The notes: a model not told the origin generated them from the sequence alone. DNA of 64,000 nucleotides from Cryptomeria japonica (GCF_030272615.1 NC_081412.1:141400747-141464746); one strand, 5' to 3'; counted from the first letter of the stretch, positions 1 to 11,892 are shown. Numbers and translations are program-made.

Positions 1-4
1 AGTT

Positions 5-1591
5 ATGACTAGAGGAAGATTGGAAAATGAAGAGGTATGTCTTATTTGTCAAATTGAACGTACATCAATTAATGAGGCATGTGAAGATAAATATTATATT
101 AAAGCTATGGAAGATGAATTGGAACAAATTAAAAGAAATAACACTTGGTCATTAGTTCCCTGGCCTAAAGACAAAAATGTAATTGGAACTAAATGGGTTT
201 TCAAAAATAAACTTAATGAAGATGGAAAGGTAATCAAAAACAAAACAAGATTAGTGTGTAAGGGATATTCACGAAAAGAAGGAATTGTTTACAATGAAAC
301 CTTTGCATCGGTAGCTAGAGTTGAGGTAGTCATACTTTTATTGGCTTTTGCATCACACAAGAACTATAAAGTATATCAAATAGATGTTAAATGTGCATTT
401 CTGAATGGAGATCTTGAAGAAGAAGTTTATATTGAACAACCTAATGGATTTTCTTTGACAGATGACAAAGATATGGTTTGCAGGTTAGGGAAAGCTTTAT
501 ATGGACTAAAGCAAGCTCCTAGAGCTTGGTATGCTAGATTGGATAAATATCTTTTGAAGCTTGGATACACTAAAGGTAATGCAGACAACAATCTATACTA
601 CAAAGTGACTAATGATGACATCTTGATTATTGAATTTTTTGTTGATGATATAATCTTTGGAGGAGAAGATGGATTGTGTAAAGACTTTTCTAACAAAATG
701 CAGCAAGAATTTGAAATGTCTATGATTGGGGAGATAAAATTCTTTTTAGGATTGCAAATTTCATAGACTAATAAAGGTATATTCTTATGTCAATCTAAGT
801 ACTTGAAGGAATTACTAAAGAAATTTGGCATGGAAAACTCTAAACTGGTAAGCACACCTATGACTACAACTGATAAACTATCTTTGAAGGATGAATCAAT
901 ACTTGTTAATCCGACTAGATACAAGTCTATGATAGGAGGTTTACTATATTTGACACAAACAAGACCTGATATTATGAATATAGTATGTATTGTCTCAAGA
1001 TTTCAGAGTAATCCTAAAGAAAATCATGAATCAACTATAAATAGGATTTTCTGGTACCTACAAGGCACTACAAATCTTGGTTTATGGTTTCCTAGAGATG
1101 AAAATTTTGATTTATGTGCATATATAGATGCTAATTGGGCAGGAGATGTAGATGACAGAAAAAGCACCACCGACGGAGCATTTTTTCTTGGTAGCAGACT
1201 AATTTCATGGTTGAGTAAGAAACAGAGTTGTACATCACTATCAATAGCAAAATCAGAATATGTTGCAGCAATAACTAATTGTACACAGGTATTATGGATC
1301 AAGTAAATGTTGAAGGACATAAAGGTAAAATGCAAGGAACCTATAACTATTTACTATGATAATATGGAAACAATTGATATATCAAAGAACCTGGTATTTC
1401 ACTCAAAAACTAAACATGTTTCTATGAAATTCAATTTTCTAAAAGAGAATGTTGAAGCAAAAGAAGTGAAATTGGTTTATGTGAATACTAAAGAGCAGAC
1501 TGTAGATATTTTTACAAAGTCTTTGCCTAAGGAGACTTTTGCATATCTCAGAGAGAAGCTTGGAGTTCGATCCCCATCAGTAGAGACTTAG
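5..1591 (+). pseudogene. copia polyprotein fragment: reverse transcriptase and RNase H
   Basis: A single reading frame encodes the copia reverse transcriptase ([31 protein letters not shown] and the catalytic FVDDIIFGGED around 640-670), the family-typical LVSTPMTT and RPDIMN segments, and RNase H (DANWAGDVDDRKST near 1125-1160, ending with the FTKSLPKETF segment). It is broken only by an in-frame TAG at 764-766 (other copies have a Gln in the LQISQTDKG segment) and a TAA at 1304-1306 (Gln in WMKQMLKDIK). Both stops are one C-to-T change away from the Gln codon. No other frame disruption is seen, so this is a fairly young but inactive copy. The 5' part of the polyprotein is outside the window. 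Confidence 0.92.
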
Positions 1592-1927
1592 ACAGTTGAT
1601 ATTTGTCATCAACCGACAGAATTAACAGAGAAATATTTTATTCTGGCTTTGATGAGGAGAGCTACTTCTCAGGGGGAGTAGTTGGTATGTTGCAATGAGT
1701 TGGTATTTTGTATTTTGGTTTTGTATTGCTTTGGCATTTGATATCAAAGGGGGAGAGATATCTATGGAAAAGAACATTATCTTTTAGAGAGATTATTCCT
1801 AAGGAAGAGACATTATGTATTTTGATTTCTAGTTAATGATCTCTTTGGGAGATTGTTGGTTTTTGGTTTTTGGCATTTCTGTTTTGGCACTTTGATGGTT
1901 TTTCCATCTTGTGTCACCATCAATGCC

Positions 1928-1939
1928 AAAGGGGGAGAT
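1928..1939 (+). other. polypurine tract of copia family 2
   Basis: AAAGGGGGAGAT directly precedes the LTR, which starts TGTTGGTATT at 1940. This is the expected plus-strand primer for reverse transcription. Two more G5 runs of the same kind lie upstream at about 1671-1680 and 1747-1757. Confidence 0.85.
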
Positions 1940-2987
1940 TGTTGGTATTTTGGATATGTTGATATGGTTTTGTCATTGATGTCAACACTTGTCAACACTT
2001 ATCAGCACTTGAAGATTTGGTTTGTTCACTGGCAAGTCAGTGACTTATGCATAGTCACTGGTATTTGGTTCCCCGGTAGGTTATATTGTTCACCGACACT
2101 TGGAATGACTTGAAGACTACCTGGTTATGTCGAAGACATTATTTGATCACTTGTCTTTGGTGATTTGGTTATTGATCTATTTGGATTTGCATATTTGTTG
2201 TTACTGGCAAATAGGTCCAGGTTATGCACCGGCAACAATATTTATTCCAGATCAGCAAAACACGTTATGGAGATGATTTATTATTATTGTAAATGCATTG
2301 AGTCGACATGATACATCGGATATTGATTTATTTGTAATTGATTTTATTGTAATGTCTTTTAGTGAGCCGACCTATTCAATTGGTCTTAGGTTATGGTATA
2401 AATGTAAGATCTCATTTGTGAGATTGATATGCGATTGGAAAAAGGATTGTAATAGGCTATATGCGAAAATAAATAAAGCTATACACACAGACATCATTTG
2501 AAGGTTGAAGGAATGTTTTGAGGAAGATAATCATAACTTAACTGGTATTGAATCCAACATATGAAGATGTTATTTTAGTTAGTACATTATCATTGGATTT
2601 AACCATCCAATTGTAGTCAGTGTGACTCCCATTTTGTGATTGAGCAGTGAGCTCTAGGCAGTTGGCCATTTTGCATGTGCAGAATCCATATTGTACACAC
2701 ATACTATCTATAGTAGTATCATTTGATTATGGGTAAGGCTTCCCACCGTGGTTTTTCCCCTTACAGGGTTTCCACATACAAATATTTGTTTTATGTGTTG
2801 TGGATGTTATTGTCTTTATGTTTCATTCATTAATCTTTACTGGTACTACAATTAACTGATAAAACTGTCTACGGCATAAATTTTGGTTTACTGACATTAA
2901 GCATTAAGTTTTGGTTAAGTTAATTTTGGTTTGAATTTATTGGACAACTGATTCACCCCCCCTCTCAATTGTCTCAGGGACCTAACA
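1940..2987 (+). repeat. 3' LTR, copia family 2
   Basis: 1048 bp, starting TGTTGGTATT and ending CCTAACA, with the TG...CA ends expected of an LTR. A TATA-like TATAAAT lies at 2397-2403, followed by TGTAAGATCTCATT, which is also found next to the TATA box of the unrelated-looking family 1 LTRs. Near the 3' end a 9-bp inverted repeat encloses a C-run (about 2943-2973). Confidence 0.9.
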
Positions 2988-3084
2988 ATAATGATGTTGA
3001 TTGGCTTGAAGATTGGTTTGATGGTTGGGGTTTGACAATGACAATCAAAAACCTAAACCAAATCACAATCTTAATGGTGATATT

Positions 3085-3520
3085 AACCTTAATCATAACC
3101 TTGACCCTAACCCTAACCCTTGCAAATCTAAATATTCACCCTACTCCTGATCATAATTTTGATCCCAACCCTGATAGTAATGCCAACCCTACACTTAATG
3201 CTAACCAAAATCCTATTCGTAAACTCAAAACCTGTATAATTATAATAAAAACCCTAACCCTAACCAAAATTCTACCCCTAACCCTAAGTACATAATTATG
3301 ATCATGACATTAAACCCTAACCATGACTATAAATATTTAAATCTTAATACTAAACCCTAGCCCTGATCATATTAATAAATCTAAACCAAATCCTAACCCT
3401 AATGCTAACCTTGACCATGATATAAACCCTACCCCTCATTGTAACCTCAACCCTAATGCTAACCATGACCATGATATAAACCTTAACCTTGATTTTAGCC
3501 CTTACAAAGGTTGAAGCTAC
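3085..3520. repeat. degenerate telomere-like CCCTAA repeats
   Basis: CCCTAA and close variants recur many times. Perfect tandem pairs occur near 3105-3116 and 3252-3263, and single units near 3276 and 3315, separated by diverged units such as ACCATGACC. The 6-bp CCCTAA unit is commoner here than the plant 7-bp CCCTAAA. Interspersed open frames are by-products of the repeat. This looks like an old interstitial telomeric tract, not a chromosome end, because unrelated DNA continues on both sides. Confidence 0.75.
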
Positions 3521-3548
3521 AAAAGTTTTCTTATAAATTTTTTCACAA

Positions 3549-3793
3549 CATCGCCATTTCATGAAATACAAAAGTGAGGATTGTGAAATAGCAAAGACAT
3601 CACCATTTCACAAAAGACAAAAGTGAGGATTGCAAAATAGAAAAGACATTGCCATTTTGTGAAATACAAAAAAAAGGATTGTAAAATAGTAAAGACATCA
3701 CCAATTCGTGAAAGAAAAAAGTGAGGATTGCAAAATAGCGAAGAGATCGCCATTTCACAAAAGATAAAAGTGACAATTGTGAAATAGCTAACT
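3549..3793. repeat. 49-bp tandem repeat, five copies
   Basis: Units start at 3549, 3598, 3647, 3696 and 3745, giving an exact 49-bp period. Each unit holds a CATCGCCATTTC-like head, a palindromic TTTCATGAAA-like core (perfect ATTTCATGAAAT in the first unit), AAAGTGAGGATTG and AAATAGCAAAGA. A sixth, strongly diverged copy may follow at 3794-3842. No coding sense is apparent. Confidence 0.85.
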
Positions 3794-4216
3794 CAACGTT
3801 GTTTTGTGAAGGCCATCAACTACCACTTGTGAATTGGAGAAAAGGTCACTATTTTGCAAGGATGAATAAAGTGGGTTTGCGAAATGGTGTCAACAGTATT
3901 TAAGTGGACAATGCACACATGTGGAGGCCCAAAAAGAATTAAATGTTGAAAACTTGAGTTAATGGAGTTGACATTCAATTTAAATCACATCATAAGTGAA
4001 AATTGAGCCTCAAAGAAGTGTAGAAGTGAGAGTTGAGCTGGTGTAAGAAGTCGTAGGGAGTTGGGCACTGCAGACAAATTTGAACAAGTAATTCTATCTT
4101 CTTCTACACTACTTGAATTGCATTTAAAAGAAAAATGTGTAGGAAGAAGAAGGAGGATGTAGGAAAAAAATGAATAGCCCAAGCTCCCTTTACAAAAAGC
4201 CCTTCTAGTTGCATGA
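3794..4216. other. no gene recognised
   Basis: AT-rich sequence between the 49-bp repeat and the decayed coding region. A diverged repeat unit may extend to about 3842. A lone CACTA pentamer sits at 4107-4111, but nothing shows it to be a transposon end. Confidence 0.5.
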
Positions 4217-7200
4217 CCAGGGTCCATAGATATCGGAACTAAAATAATGTTTCCAGATGCCTGGGGAGAATGTAGAGATGTTGACATTCCTCATACTGGT
4301 GGATCCCTTTTCTGGTATTTTTACAATAATAGAGATGAGAAAGTGCCTTGGTCCAACCCCTGGAATCTTGACTTAGCGAAGGTCATAGTGCCAAATGTGT
4401 TTATAGATGTAGAACTTATTGAGGTCTTGGCCCATAATTATAAAAAGGAAACCATAACAGTTGGGGGAATTGATGGAAACCCTATTTTGGTCATCACAAG
4501 ATCATGCATTGGAGAATGCTTTTTCCTGAATAGGCAGACAATTACCAAGATTCACATGGAAGGATATTTGATGGATTATGAAAGGATGGTAAAGAGTTTT
4601 GGACTGTGAGAGATATCTTATTTGATGAAAAGAGGCAAGGATAATAGACCAATGGTTGTGAATGATAAGGCTACATTTCCTACACTCGAATTTATGGATT
4701 TCTTTCAGAAAACATATCATGGTTGGTGTCAATTTCATGATGAAAATCATAAGAGTAGAATGCTAGTGGATTTAATGTATATGTCCATGAGGATTTAAAA
4801 CCCTAACATTAACCTGGAATTTGATATTGTTAGTGAGATTGAAAGAATTCTGCAAATCAGCTGGTTTGTTGGAATACTAGTAAAAATTTTAAGAATTATT
4901 TTCTACTATGTCATTTAATACTCTTCCAAAATAAAAATGTGTCTAGAGACACAATTAAGCTAACTACTGTGGATGGTCAGGGAAAAGGACTCCCAGTTTA
5001 GTGATGGTGTAGGATATGGGACAAGAACAATAGAGACTATGATTACAAGGCATTTCATGATTCCTTTGTTGTGTGGATATTTAGGGCAATTGGGGTTCAG
5101 GTTTGAAGGATTCCTTCTAAAGTTCACAACCCAAAAAAGGTTCACACTCATAATTTCACTGATTGGATCTTCAAGAATGATCATACTCTCATTAGGGTAT
5201 ATGGATGCAAGTAGCCCCCCCACCAGTTGCCAATCTTTGTATCAGAAAGGGTTGCCTTTTTAGAATTTATTTGGCAGATGATGTGGTTTGAGAAGGAAGT
5301 GAATGGACCAAGGAAGAAGGGGAATTTATTGCCCCATGTAGTGAGGTGTGCTGGATTTTCTATTGTTTCTGGTTCCCTTGAACAAGTTTAGGATAATTTA
5401 AAGAAAAAATATTGTCTAAAGGATGGAAGTGAGAGGATCTATGACCCTGAAGGTTATATTAATTCTCTTATAAAAAAATTTAAACATCAAATTGACATGG
5501 TGGAAGATATTGCCCATATTTTCATGACTCCTTAAGATGTTATACAAAGGTGTAAAAAGTGGAACTTATTAAAGAAATTGGAAGAGGATAGATAGAAGAA
5601 GGGGAAACCATTTTTTCATCATGATCAAACCCATGAAATACTAAGGATGGAGTTGTCCTTGAAAGATTTTGAGAAGCTATATGGAAAAGCTACAAGCAGT
5701 GTACCATGAGAGGTTAAGCCTGATCCTCCAAAAAGGCATAGAAAATTGATTATCTATGATTCTGATTCAAAGAATGCATCAAATTCTCCCCCTGTAAAGA
5801 GACAAAAACAAGATGAAAAGGTAACCATAGTCCCTTATGATGATTCAAAAGGAGAGGGGGATACTAAAGCAGGTGCTAGTGCACTCAAATCACTTGGTAA
5901 AGGTGAAGAGGTTAATAGATCACCTAGCTTAGCATTAGTATTTCAAGAGGAAGTCCATGGCTATAAGGCTTAGCTTCCAGAAGGTGAAGAACCTATTGAT
6001 TCTATGGATGAAAGGGAATTCATATCAGCCAAATTTGTTGAAGATGAAGACTTTATCAAAACACAAGAATTCAAGGACTTTTGGATTTAAATGAAAATGA
6101 AAGATTTTGAGGAGATAAAGTGATTGAAATTGATGGGGATTGAAGAATCTATACATGAGGAGGTTATTCAGCAAATACTAAAGTATTTGCATCTTGATGA
6201 GGTCAATTGTACCTTGGAAGAGGCTAGAGAGATGGTGCATAAAAGTGATATGCTCATTGTTCCAAGGTTGACTCTCAAACATTTGTTCTTGCTTGACCAA
6301 GTTAGAAAACAAGAGGACCCTACATTTGTTGTTGAGTTTGATATTGATGAGAAGATAAGTGGATCAGAGTACAATCCCAAAACTGAATTTTTGATCACAT
6401 GGGTGAGTTTTAAGTTCCCTCATAAGCTAAAATTACTTGGCATTGTCAAAGGAAATGATGGAATGGCATCGGTGCAAACAATGGAAAACACTTCTCCTTT
6501 GGTATAAGCTACATAATTAATGAACAAAGAAATGTTTTATAAAGACCAAGTCAAACATATGCAAGTGAAATTAGAGGAGGTATGGACTAGGGAGACACAA
6601 ATTAATAGAACCATCAATCAATTGTACCTTGAGAATGCTGCTTTGAAGAAAGAACTGCAAAGATTAAAGAGTAGTAACCAAAGCAAGGTGCTAGTACTAC
6701 ATAAGGATGCCTCCTCTGTACTAATTGATGTAAAAGATGATTAAGTGTCAAAAGAAAAAATGGATAAGTATGCAGAGAAAAATCACCAATTAAGAAGCAT
6801 GCAGGTGTTAAATGCCTTAGAGCAAGTATTGACATAGAGGGTTGATTTGGTGATTAATAAATATGATGAAGTATATGTTGGGTGCCAAACTCTATTCGAC
6901 ATGTTAGAAACATTTTCTAAACATAAGCCACAATTAGATGAGCTCTCTAGGAGGTGGGAGCCCTCTCATTATGATTTGATTAGGCTTCGTGAGGTTACTC
7001 AGAGGGATCCAAATGCACTTGGTGAAATAAAAAAAAACAAAGGAAATGATCGATACTATTATTAAGGAAATAGATTATATAGAATAGGAAGAAGGAATAC
7101 TTAAAGAAAAATTATCCTCGTTTCATAGTATTAAGCATTGGACGATCCCTAAATTCATTGATAAAGAGGGCCATGTAAAGAGTTTGGAAGAATAGAAAAT

Positions 7201-7459
7201 AGAGTATAAAGACATGGTTTCACGGATTATTTCCCATTTGAAGGAAGATAAATATTTCAGTGTTAAAAGTTTTAACATATTCCTAGATAGGGTTGTTGTA
7301 TTGCAAAATAGATTCTCAAAGTTTGTGGTCAAAGTTCAAGAAATTACTAGCAAGAAATGGGAAGACGATTTCCTTAGAATGATAGATATTCTCCATTACC
7401 AATGGCCTACTCATGTTCAAATCTCAAAATGGGTAGATGAGTACTTAAGACCCACCTAG
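4217..7459 (+). pseudogene. decayed long ORF of unknown family (about 1080 codons)
   Basis: A coherent protein-like translation can be followed across 3.2 kb despite many stops. It lies in one frame to about 4900, in a second frame from about 5020 to 7060, and back in the first frame after an A-run near 7026-7040. At least fifteen in-frame stops interrupt it (for example 4607-4609, 4796-4798, 5971-5973, 6505-6507, 6742-6744). The N-terminal third has a globular look (VGGIDGNPILVITRS near 4460-4505). The middle (about 5740-5880) is acidic and Lys-rich with two basic clusters like nuclear localisation signals (KRHRKL, VKRQKQDEK). Residues around 6530-6700 form a heptad pattern typical of a coiled coil, and the C-terminus is Trp- and Lys-rich. 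I do not recognise the family. The rough plan recalls transposon-borne plant ORFs, but this is only an impression. It runs opposite to the transposase pseudogene that follows. Confidence 0.6.
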
Positions 7460-8849
7460 ATGTCTTCCCAAAAGAAGAAATAGGTACTTGAAGGAATGGA
7501 GAAAAGTAGCAGAAAATCACATGTTGAATCAGACCCTGGGGTTATTTCTTCCTCATTTCAGACATGATATTCTCCAAAAAGTTTTTTTAGAGTTATTTTC
7601 CTAATGTTTTAGTTTTTATGTTTTATCTCAAGTTGTTAGTTATGAAATGATGTAATTGTAAATGGTCTAAAGCTTGTTGCTTCTCCTCATTTTGTATAAA
7701 GGAGAAACCAATACCGAATTCTAAAAGACATTAGAAAATAGAATAGGAGCTAGATTAGAGGAAGCAACATACCATGTACTCATACTTTGAAGATTAATAT
7801 ATAGATCTGGTTTATTTTCTCTACAATTGTGGTGTGGAATTACCTTCTTGTCAAATTGGTCCTTTGTGATTATTAATTCAAGGAATTAATTGTCATTTTT
7901 AAAAATTATGCAAAGGAATTCCTTTGTGATTATTAATACATGATGGGTCATCTCTTTGCAAATACTAATGTTTACCAAGCTCGGGAATATGTTGACCACT
8001 TGGGGTCTACTAATATCTTCATTAGAGATAATTAGTTGTTGTTAAACTTATTCTCTTTTAGAAAGACATGTCTTTTCATTGAAAGAACTATTATTTTCCC
8101 TATATATGAGAAATTATTTTGTAATATTAAGATATACAGAACAAATATGATAATTAATTAGTTGTAAAGACTCTTATTTTCAAGCAATACAAAAGCCAAT
8201 TGTCTTATTTTCAAATGTGCTATGGATTTTTTCATTTCCAAATCAATTCTCTATTATAATTATCTATGGTTGATAATTGCTTTTCTAAGTCACCATGTGA
8301 AGAAATTGCATGCTATTACATAGTTGAACCAACAAGATACATTTGAGATTTCAGACATACATATATCATATAACACTTATAAATGAATTTATTTACTCAT
8401 TGAATAAGTTTCTAATTTGTCATACATCTAGGCATAAAAGTTTTGTTAGCTTTCCAAACATGTTTTGACACATAAAGATTCATTTTACCAATATTTTCAT
8501 CCACATGTCAAGAGATAAGGAAGGGGAAAGAGAGAATTGATTCCAAATAGGACATCACACTAAAATTTGCATATTAAATCTTTCCCTCCTATAATCTTTA
8601 AGAACTTTGTTCACATTTATTTATTTAGTTTTTTTTGTTTACCACATGATAACAGATTAACTAATATGAATAGTCAGGTCATAGAACAAGAAGATGGAAC
8701 ATGATGTCAACTTAGCATATAATGGAAAATAGAATGCACAAGAACTTAGATTACTTTAGGATAGTATAATAAACAATTTAACAAGCAGTTCAACAATATG
8801 GATATAACACCAAAATAATCATGGAGTAAATCTAGTAAATTACAACAAA
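7460..8849. other. AT-rich stretch, no gene recognised
   Basis: No conserved domain or long coding frame is seen on either strand. It lies between the 3' end of the decayed + strand ORF and the C-terminal end of the - strand transposase pseudogene, so it may hold the 3' flank of the CACTA element. No convincing CACTA terminal inverted repeat was found. Confidence 0.5.
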
Positions 8850-10546
8850 TCATGTGCAAATTACAAGTCTTTGATCTTCTTCTTCATCCAACTCTTTGTT
8901 TGTATCATCTGATCCAGATTTGACATTGTAAGGATTGGTAATATCATCATCATCATCATCATTGATATCAGTTTTGATAATGTCATCATCCACATGGATA
9001 TCATCTTCATGAACATTAACTCCTACATCATTATAATCTAGTTCATCTTCTTCGACATCTTCATCAGACACATCATCAACTAACTGTTGATCCTAATCAT
9101 CATCTAAATCATCTTCTAGTTTTTTGGTATCTTCTTCTTCCACCACATTATACTTTATTGGCCTTCATCTTGGATCATTTCTAACAACAAATGATGAACC
9201 TGGTTTACCTAGAACCTCTAAGTAAAATACCTACTCACATTGGCTTGGAAGAACATAGGGCTTATTTCCAGCTCACTCGAACAACCTTGTATTAACCATG
9301 GTAAATCCATTATCATGTTCAATAATAGTTCTGTCAGAATGATTTTTATTCAATCGTAGCCTGTACCATTGGACGATGAACAAAACTAATTTTAAGGACT
9401 TAAAGTCACACTCAAGTATATCATCCAAAATCCCACAGTATCAATTTTTTGAGACTTCTGGATGTATGTCACTTTTAGATGAAACATTAATCACCTGAAA
9501 GACTGTAGTTATCCCAAAATCACAAGTTTTCTTCATGATATCCAACTTTTTGGTTCAAAATTTATGACCATTGCACCACATAGCCTTATGGTGTTTCACC
9601 TGCAATATTTCAAACATGTAAAAATTATTGCATCATCAGTTGATAAACATATTTATTCTAGGCCAAATGTATGCAAAGAAAAAAACCTCAACATATATAT
9701 ACATCAATAATATGATTGAAAATAATTAAATAATATGGGTGATTAATATATTTATATACATACCTATTTATCTCTTAAACCATATGATAAATCAATTTCC
9801 CTTGGTGTAACATTGGAATCTCCATTATGATGAGCTTCTTTAACCAATGAAGCCACATCTTCCCATGTTAATGCACGACTAGATTGTTGACATTGTTCAA
9901 TCCATACCATCATACAATCAAGATTGTTTGTGACATACAAATGTAGTGCATCCCACTCTCGACAGACTGTTTAAAAAAAATTGAAATTCACAAATGACGT
10001 ATAATTAGTTAATTACCACGGTATATGAACTTAATTTATAATTGATGTATATTGAAGATTAATTAAATAAGTAAAATATACATAAAAACCAAATGTAAAA
10101 TGTATTCTAATTAATCTCCATGACCATCTTATAATTACCTCTCACTTTCCTCAATCTACCTTTCACCATTAGGTAGTCCCTTTTTGTTAATGAATTTGGG
10201 ATCCCAAATGTGATCTACATGGAACTTTGATGCAAACTTAGGAGGATATTCAATAATGTACACCATGGTATAGTATACCATATATCCCTTCACCATAGAA
10301 CCCTCAGGATGTGCTCTTTGTCTAAACAAAGCGTTCAAAAATTTTAAGTTCCTCTCAACCATCCACATTGACCTTGTGTGTATAGGTCCACACAATTCAA
10401 TCTCCTCAACTTGGTGTATAAGGTAGTGTTCTTTTCCATTGAAAAATGTTGAAGGAAGACACTTTTGAATTTCACACATTAGACGAGGAATTTTTCTCTT
10501 CCAATAATTTATATCTTCTTTATGGATTTCTTTAGATGACAACCAT
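8850..10546 (-). pseudogene. CACTA TNP2-type transposase, C-terminal part (DUF4218 and DUF4216 regions)
   Basis: Read on the - strand, an exon begins at 10546 after a TGTAG acceptor and encodes the DUF4218 region of TNP2-like transposases (FFNGKEHYLIHQVEEIELCG, then PIHTRSMWMVERN and RAHPEGSMVKGY). A second exon (about 9968-9789) continues with CREWDALHLYVTNN. A third (about 9600-8850) carries the DUF4216 region (LVLFIVQWYRLR, GFTMVNTRLFE, YVLPSQCE) and a very acidic Asp/Glu-rich tail encoded by an ATC/CAT triplet run near 8943-8965. Several stops are present. The first exon joins in phase with the exon ending at 36347: AG plus A restores an Arg codon. This shows that 10666-36329 was inserted into an intron of the same gene. 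Known role of the family: DNA cut-and-paste transposition of CACTA elements. Confidence 0.85.
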
Positions 10547-10665
10547 CTACAAGTGATTCAAGGTGCAAATATATTAACAAGATTTAACAAAAACATATAA
10601 TATATTACATAACAAGTAAAACAAATGGAAAATATAAGATCTATACAACTAATTGAACAAATATC

Positions 10666-11892
10666 TGTTAGACAGTTCAAATAATTGGAAGACAACTGAG
10701 AGGGGGGGTGAATCAGTTGTCACCAGATTACCAGAATCTTAAGCAATTAAAAATTTAATACTGAAACCCAAAAGATCAATATCGAAATGCATAATCCTAT
10801 TACCGAAATAGCAGATATACCAATTAAGCATAAACAACAATTAGAGAATAAATGCCATCCACATGACACCAAGATTTGTACGTGGAAAACCTAGTAAAGG
10901 GAAAAACCATGGTGGAAAGCCTACCCATAGTCAAATAATACTTTTGCAGTAAGTATGTGATTACAAATTGAGGGGCCTGCACTTGCAGAAAAACCAACAA
11001 CCTAGAGAATACTTCTCATTACAAAAGGAGTTTCATTGACTACATAAAAATCCAAACTACAATCTAGAAGAGAGAATGAACTGCAATGATAACATCTCCT
11101 ATGCCTGAGTATAGTTCTGGTTAAGCTAAATGTCAGAGGACTAAATCCTCTTACATAAACCCAACTTGATCACCAATGATCGACCAAATCCTCTACATGA
11201 ATTATTATTAAATTATTCTCTCCTATACATACTTTCATATCCCATACATATGATATACATTAAGATCTTACATCATATATATACAAACCATCAACCACAA
11301 AAAATAAGGTCATTCACTAGACAATAAATCAATTACATAATTACAAAACATGTCGGCTTGAGACCAAACAAATAATATCCAACCAATAAGACATCATAAA
11401 AACACATCGAGAAGTCCAAACAACACATTACATTAAGTTGGTTCATAACCTAGATAAACCAAACCCAATTTAGGTCTACACATGCTAAAGCAATGATCCC
11501 AATCAGCCAAGTCTTGAACATGATCACCATCAGCATCCTTAATATCTACTAGAATCCACACCAAAACCACTTATGGATAACATCAAAGATCTTCAACAAA
11601 GCTCTATCGATGAAACCCTCACCGGATCAACGAACCAAGCTTACCAGCATACAAGATAGCATCCGATCACCAAATCAAAACCAACTAACTGAACATGAAT
11701 CTGAGTAGCATGAATAGAAGATCTAAGCCAATTCCATAATCCAAAACATACCAAAGCATACTTAATCATCATGATCTAATCTAATGAGAAACCAAAAAAC
11801 CTACCAGAACCACAAGGATACTGGTAAATAGCCAAAATAATTAGTGTTGACATCAATAACAAAACATAATCAATTCCAACAAATGGCCAACA
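10666..11892 (-). repeat. LTR A, outer 3' LTR of the copia array
   Basis: 1227 bp. On the + strand it starts TGTTAGACAG and ends GGCCAACA, followed by the complement of the polypurine tract (ATCTCCCCCTTTGG from 11893). A TATA-like run lies at about 11275-11285. The GACAACTGA/TCAGTTGTC inverted repeat around a G7 run (C7 in the element's sense) is at about 10692-10722. Confidence 0.9.

Larger units (their letters stand above)
1..2987 (+). mobile_element. Ty1/copia element, family 2, 3' part (5' end outside window)
   Basis: The window opens inside the reverse transcriptase region of a copia element on the + strand. Reverse transcriptase, RNase H, a 3' noncoding stretch with several purine runs, a polypurine tract and a complete 3' LTR follow in normal copia order. 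The LTR closely resembles those of the element at 54331-60857 and the solo LTR at 21504-22547, which defines a second copia family here. Gag, protease and integrase would lie upstream of position 1. The five bases after the LTR are ATAAT, the expected target duplication, but the matching copy is outside the window. Confidence 0.93.

Noticed and set aside
1024-1335. Open frame on the - strand opposite the copia RNase H, with similar frames opposite the other copies
   Set aside because: It mirrors the RNase H coding strand and recurs wherever RNase H occurs. It has no domain of its own.
5-1591. Endogenous pararetrovirus (caulimovirus-like)
   Set aside because: Reverse transcriptase motifs, RNase H order, LTRs and polypurine tracts are those of Ty1/copia. 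No movement or coat protein is seen.
3085-3520. Chromosome end (true telomere)
   Set aside because: Repeats are short and degenerate, and ordinary sequence continues on both sides.
3549-3793. CRISPR array
   Set aside because: The units are contiguous 49-bp tandem repeats without unique spacers, in plant DNA.
4107-4111. CACTA terminal inverted repeat
   Set aside because: Only the pentamer is present. No matching inverted end or 3-bp duplication can be shown in the window.
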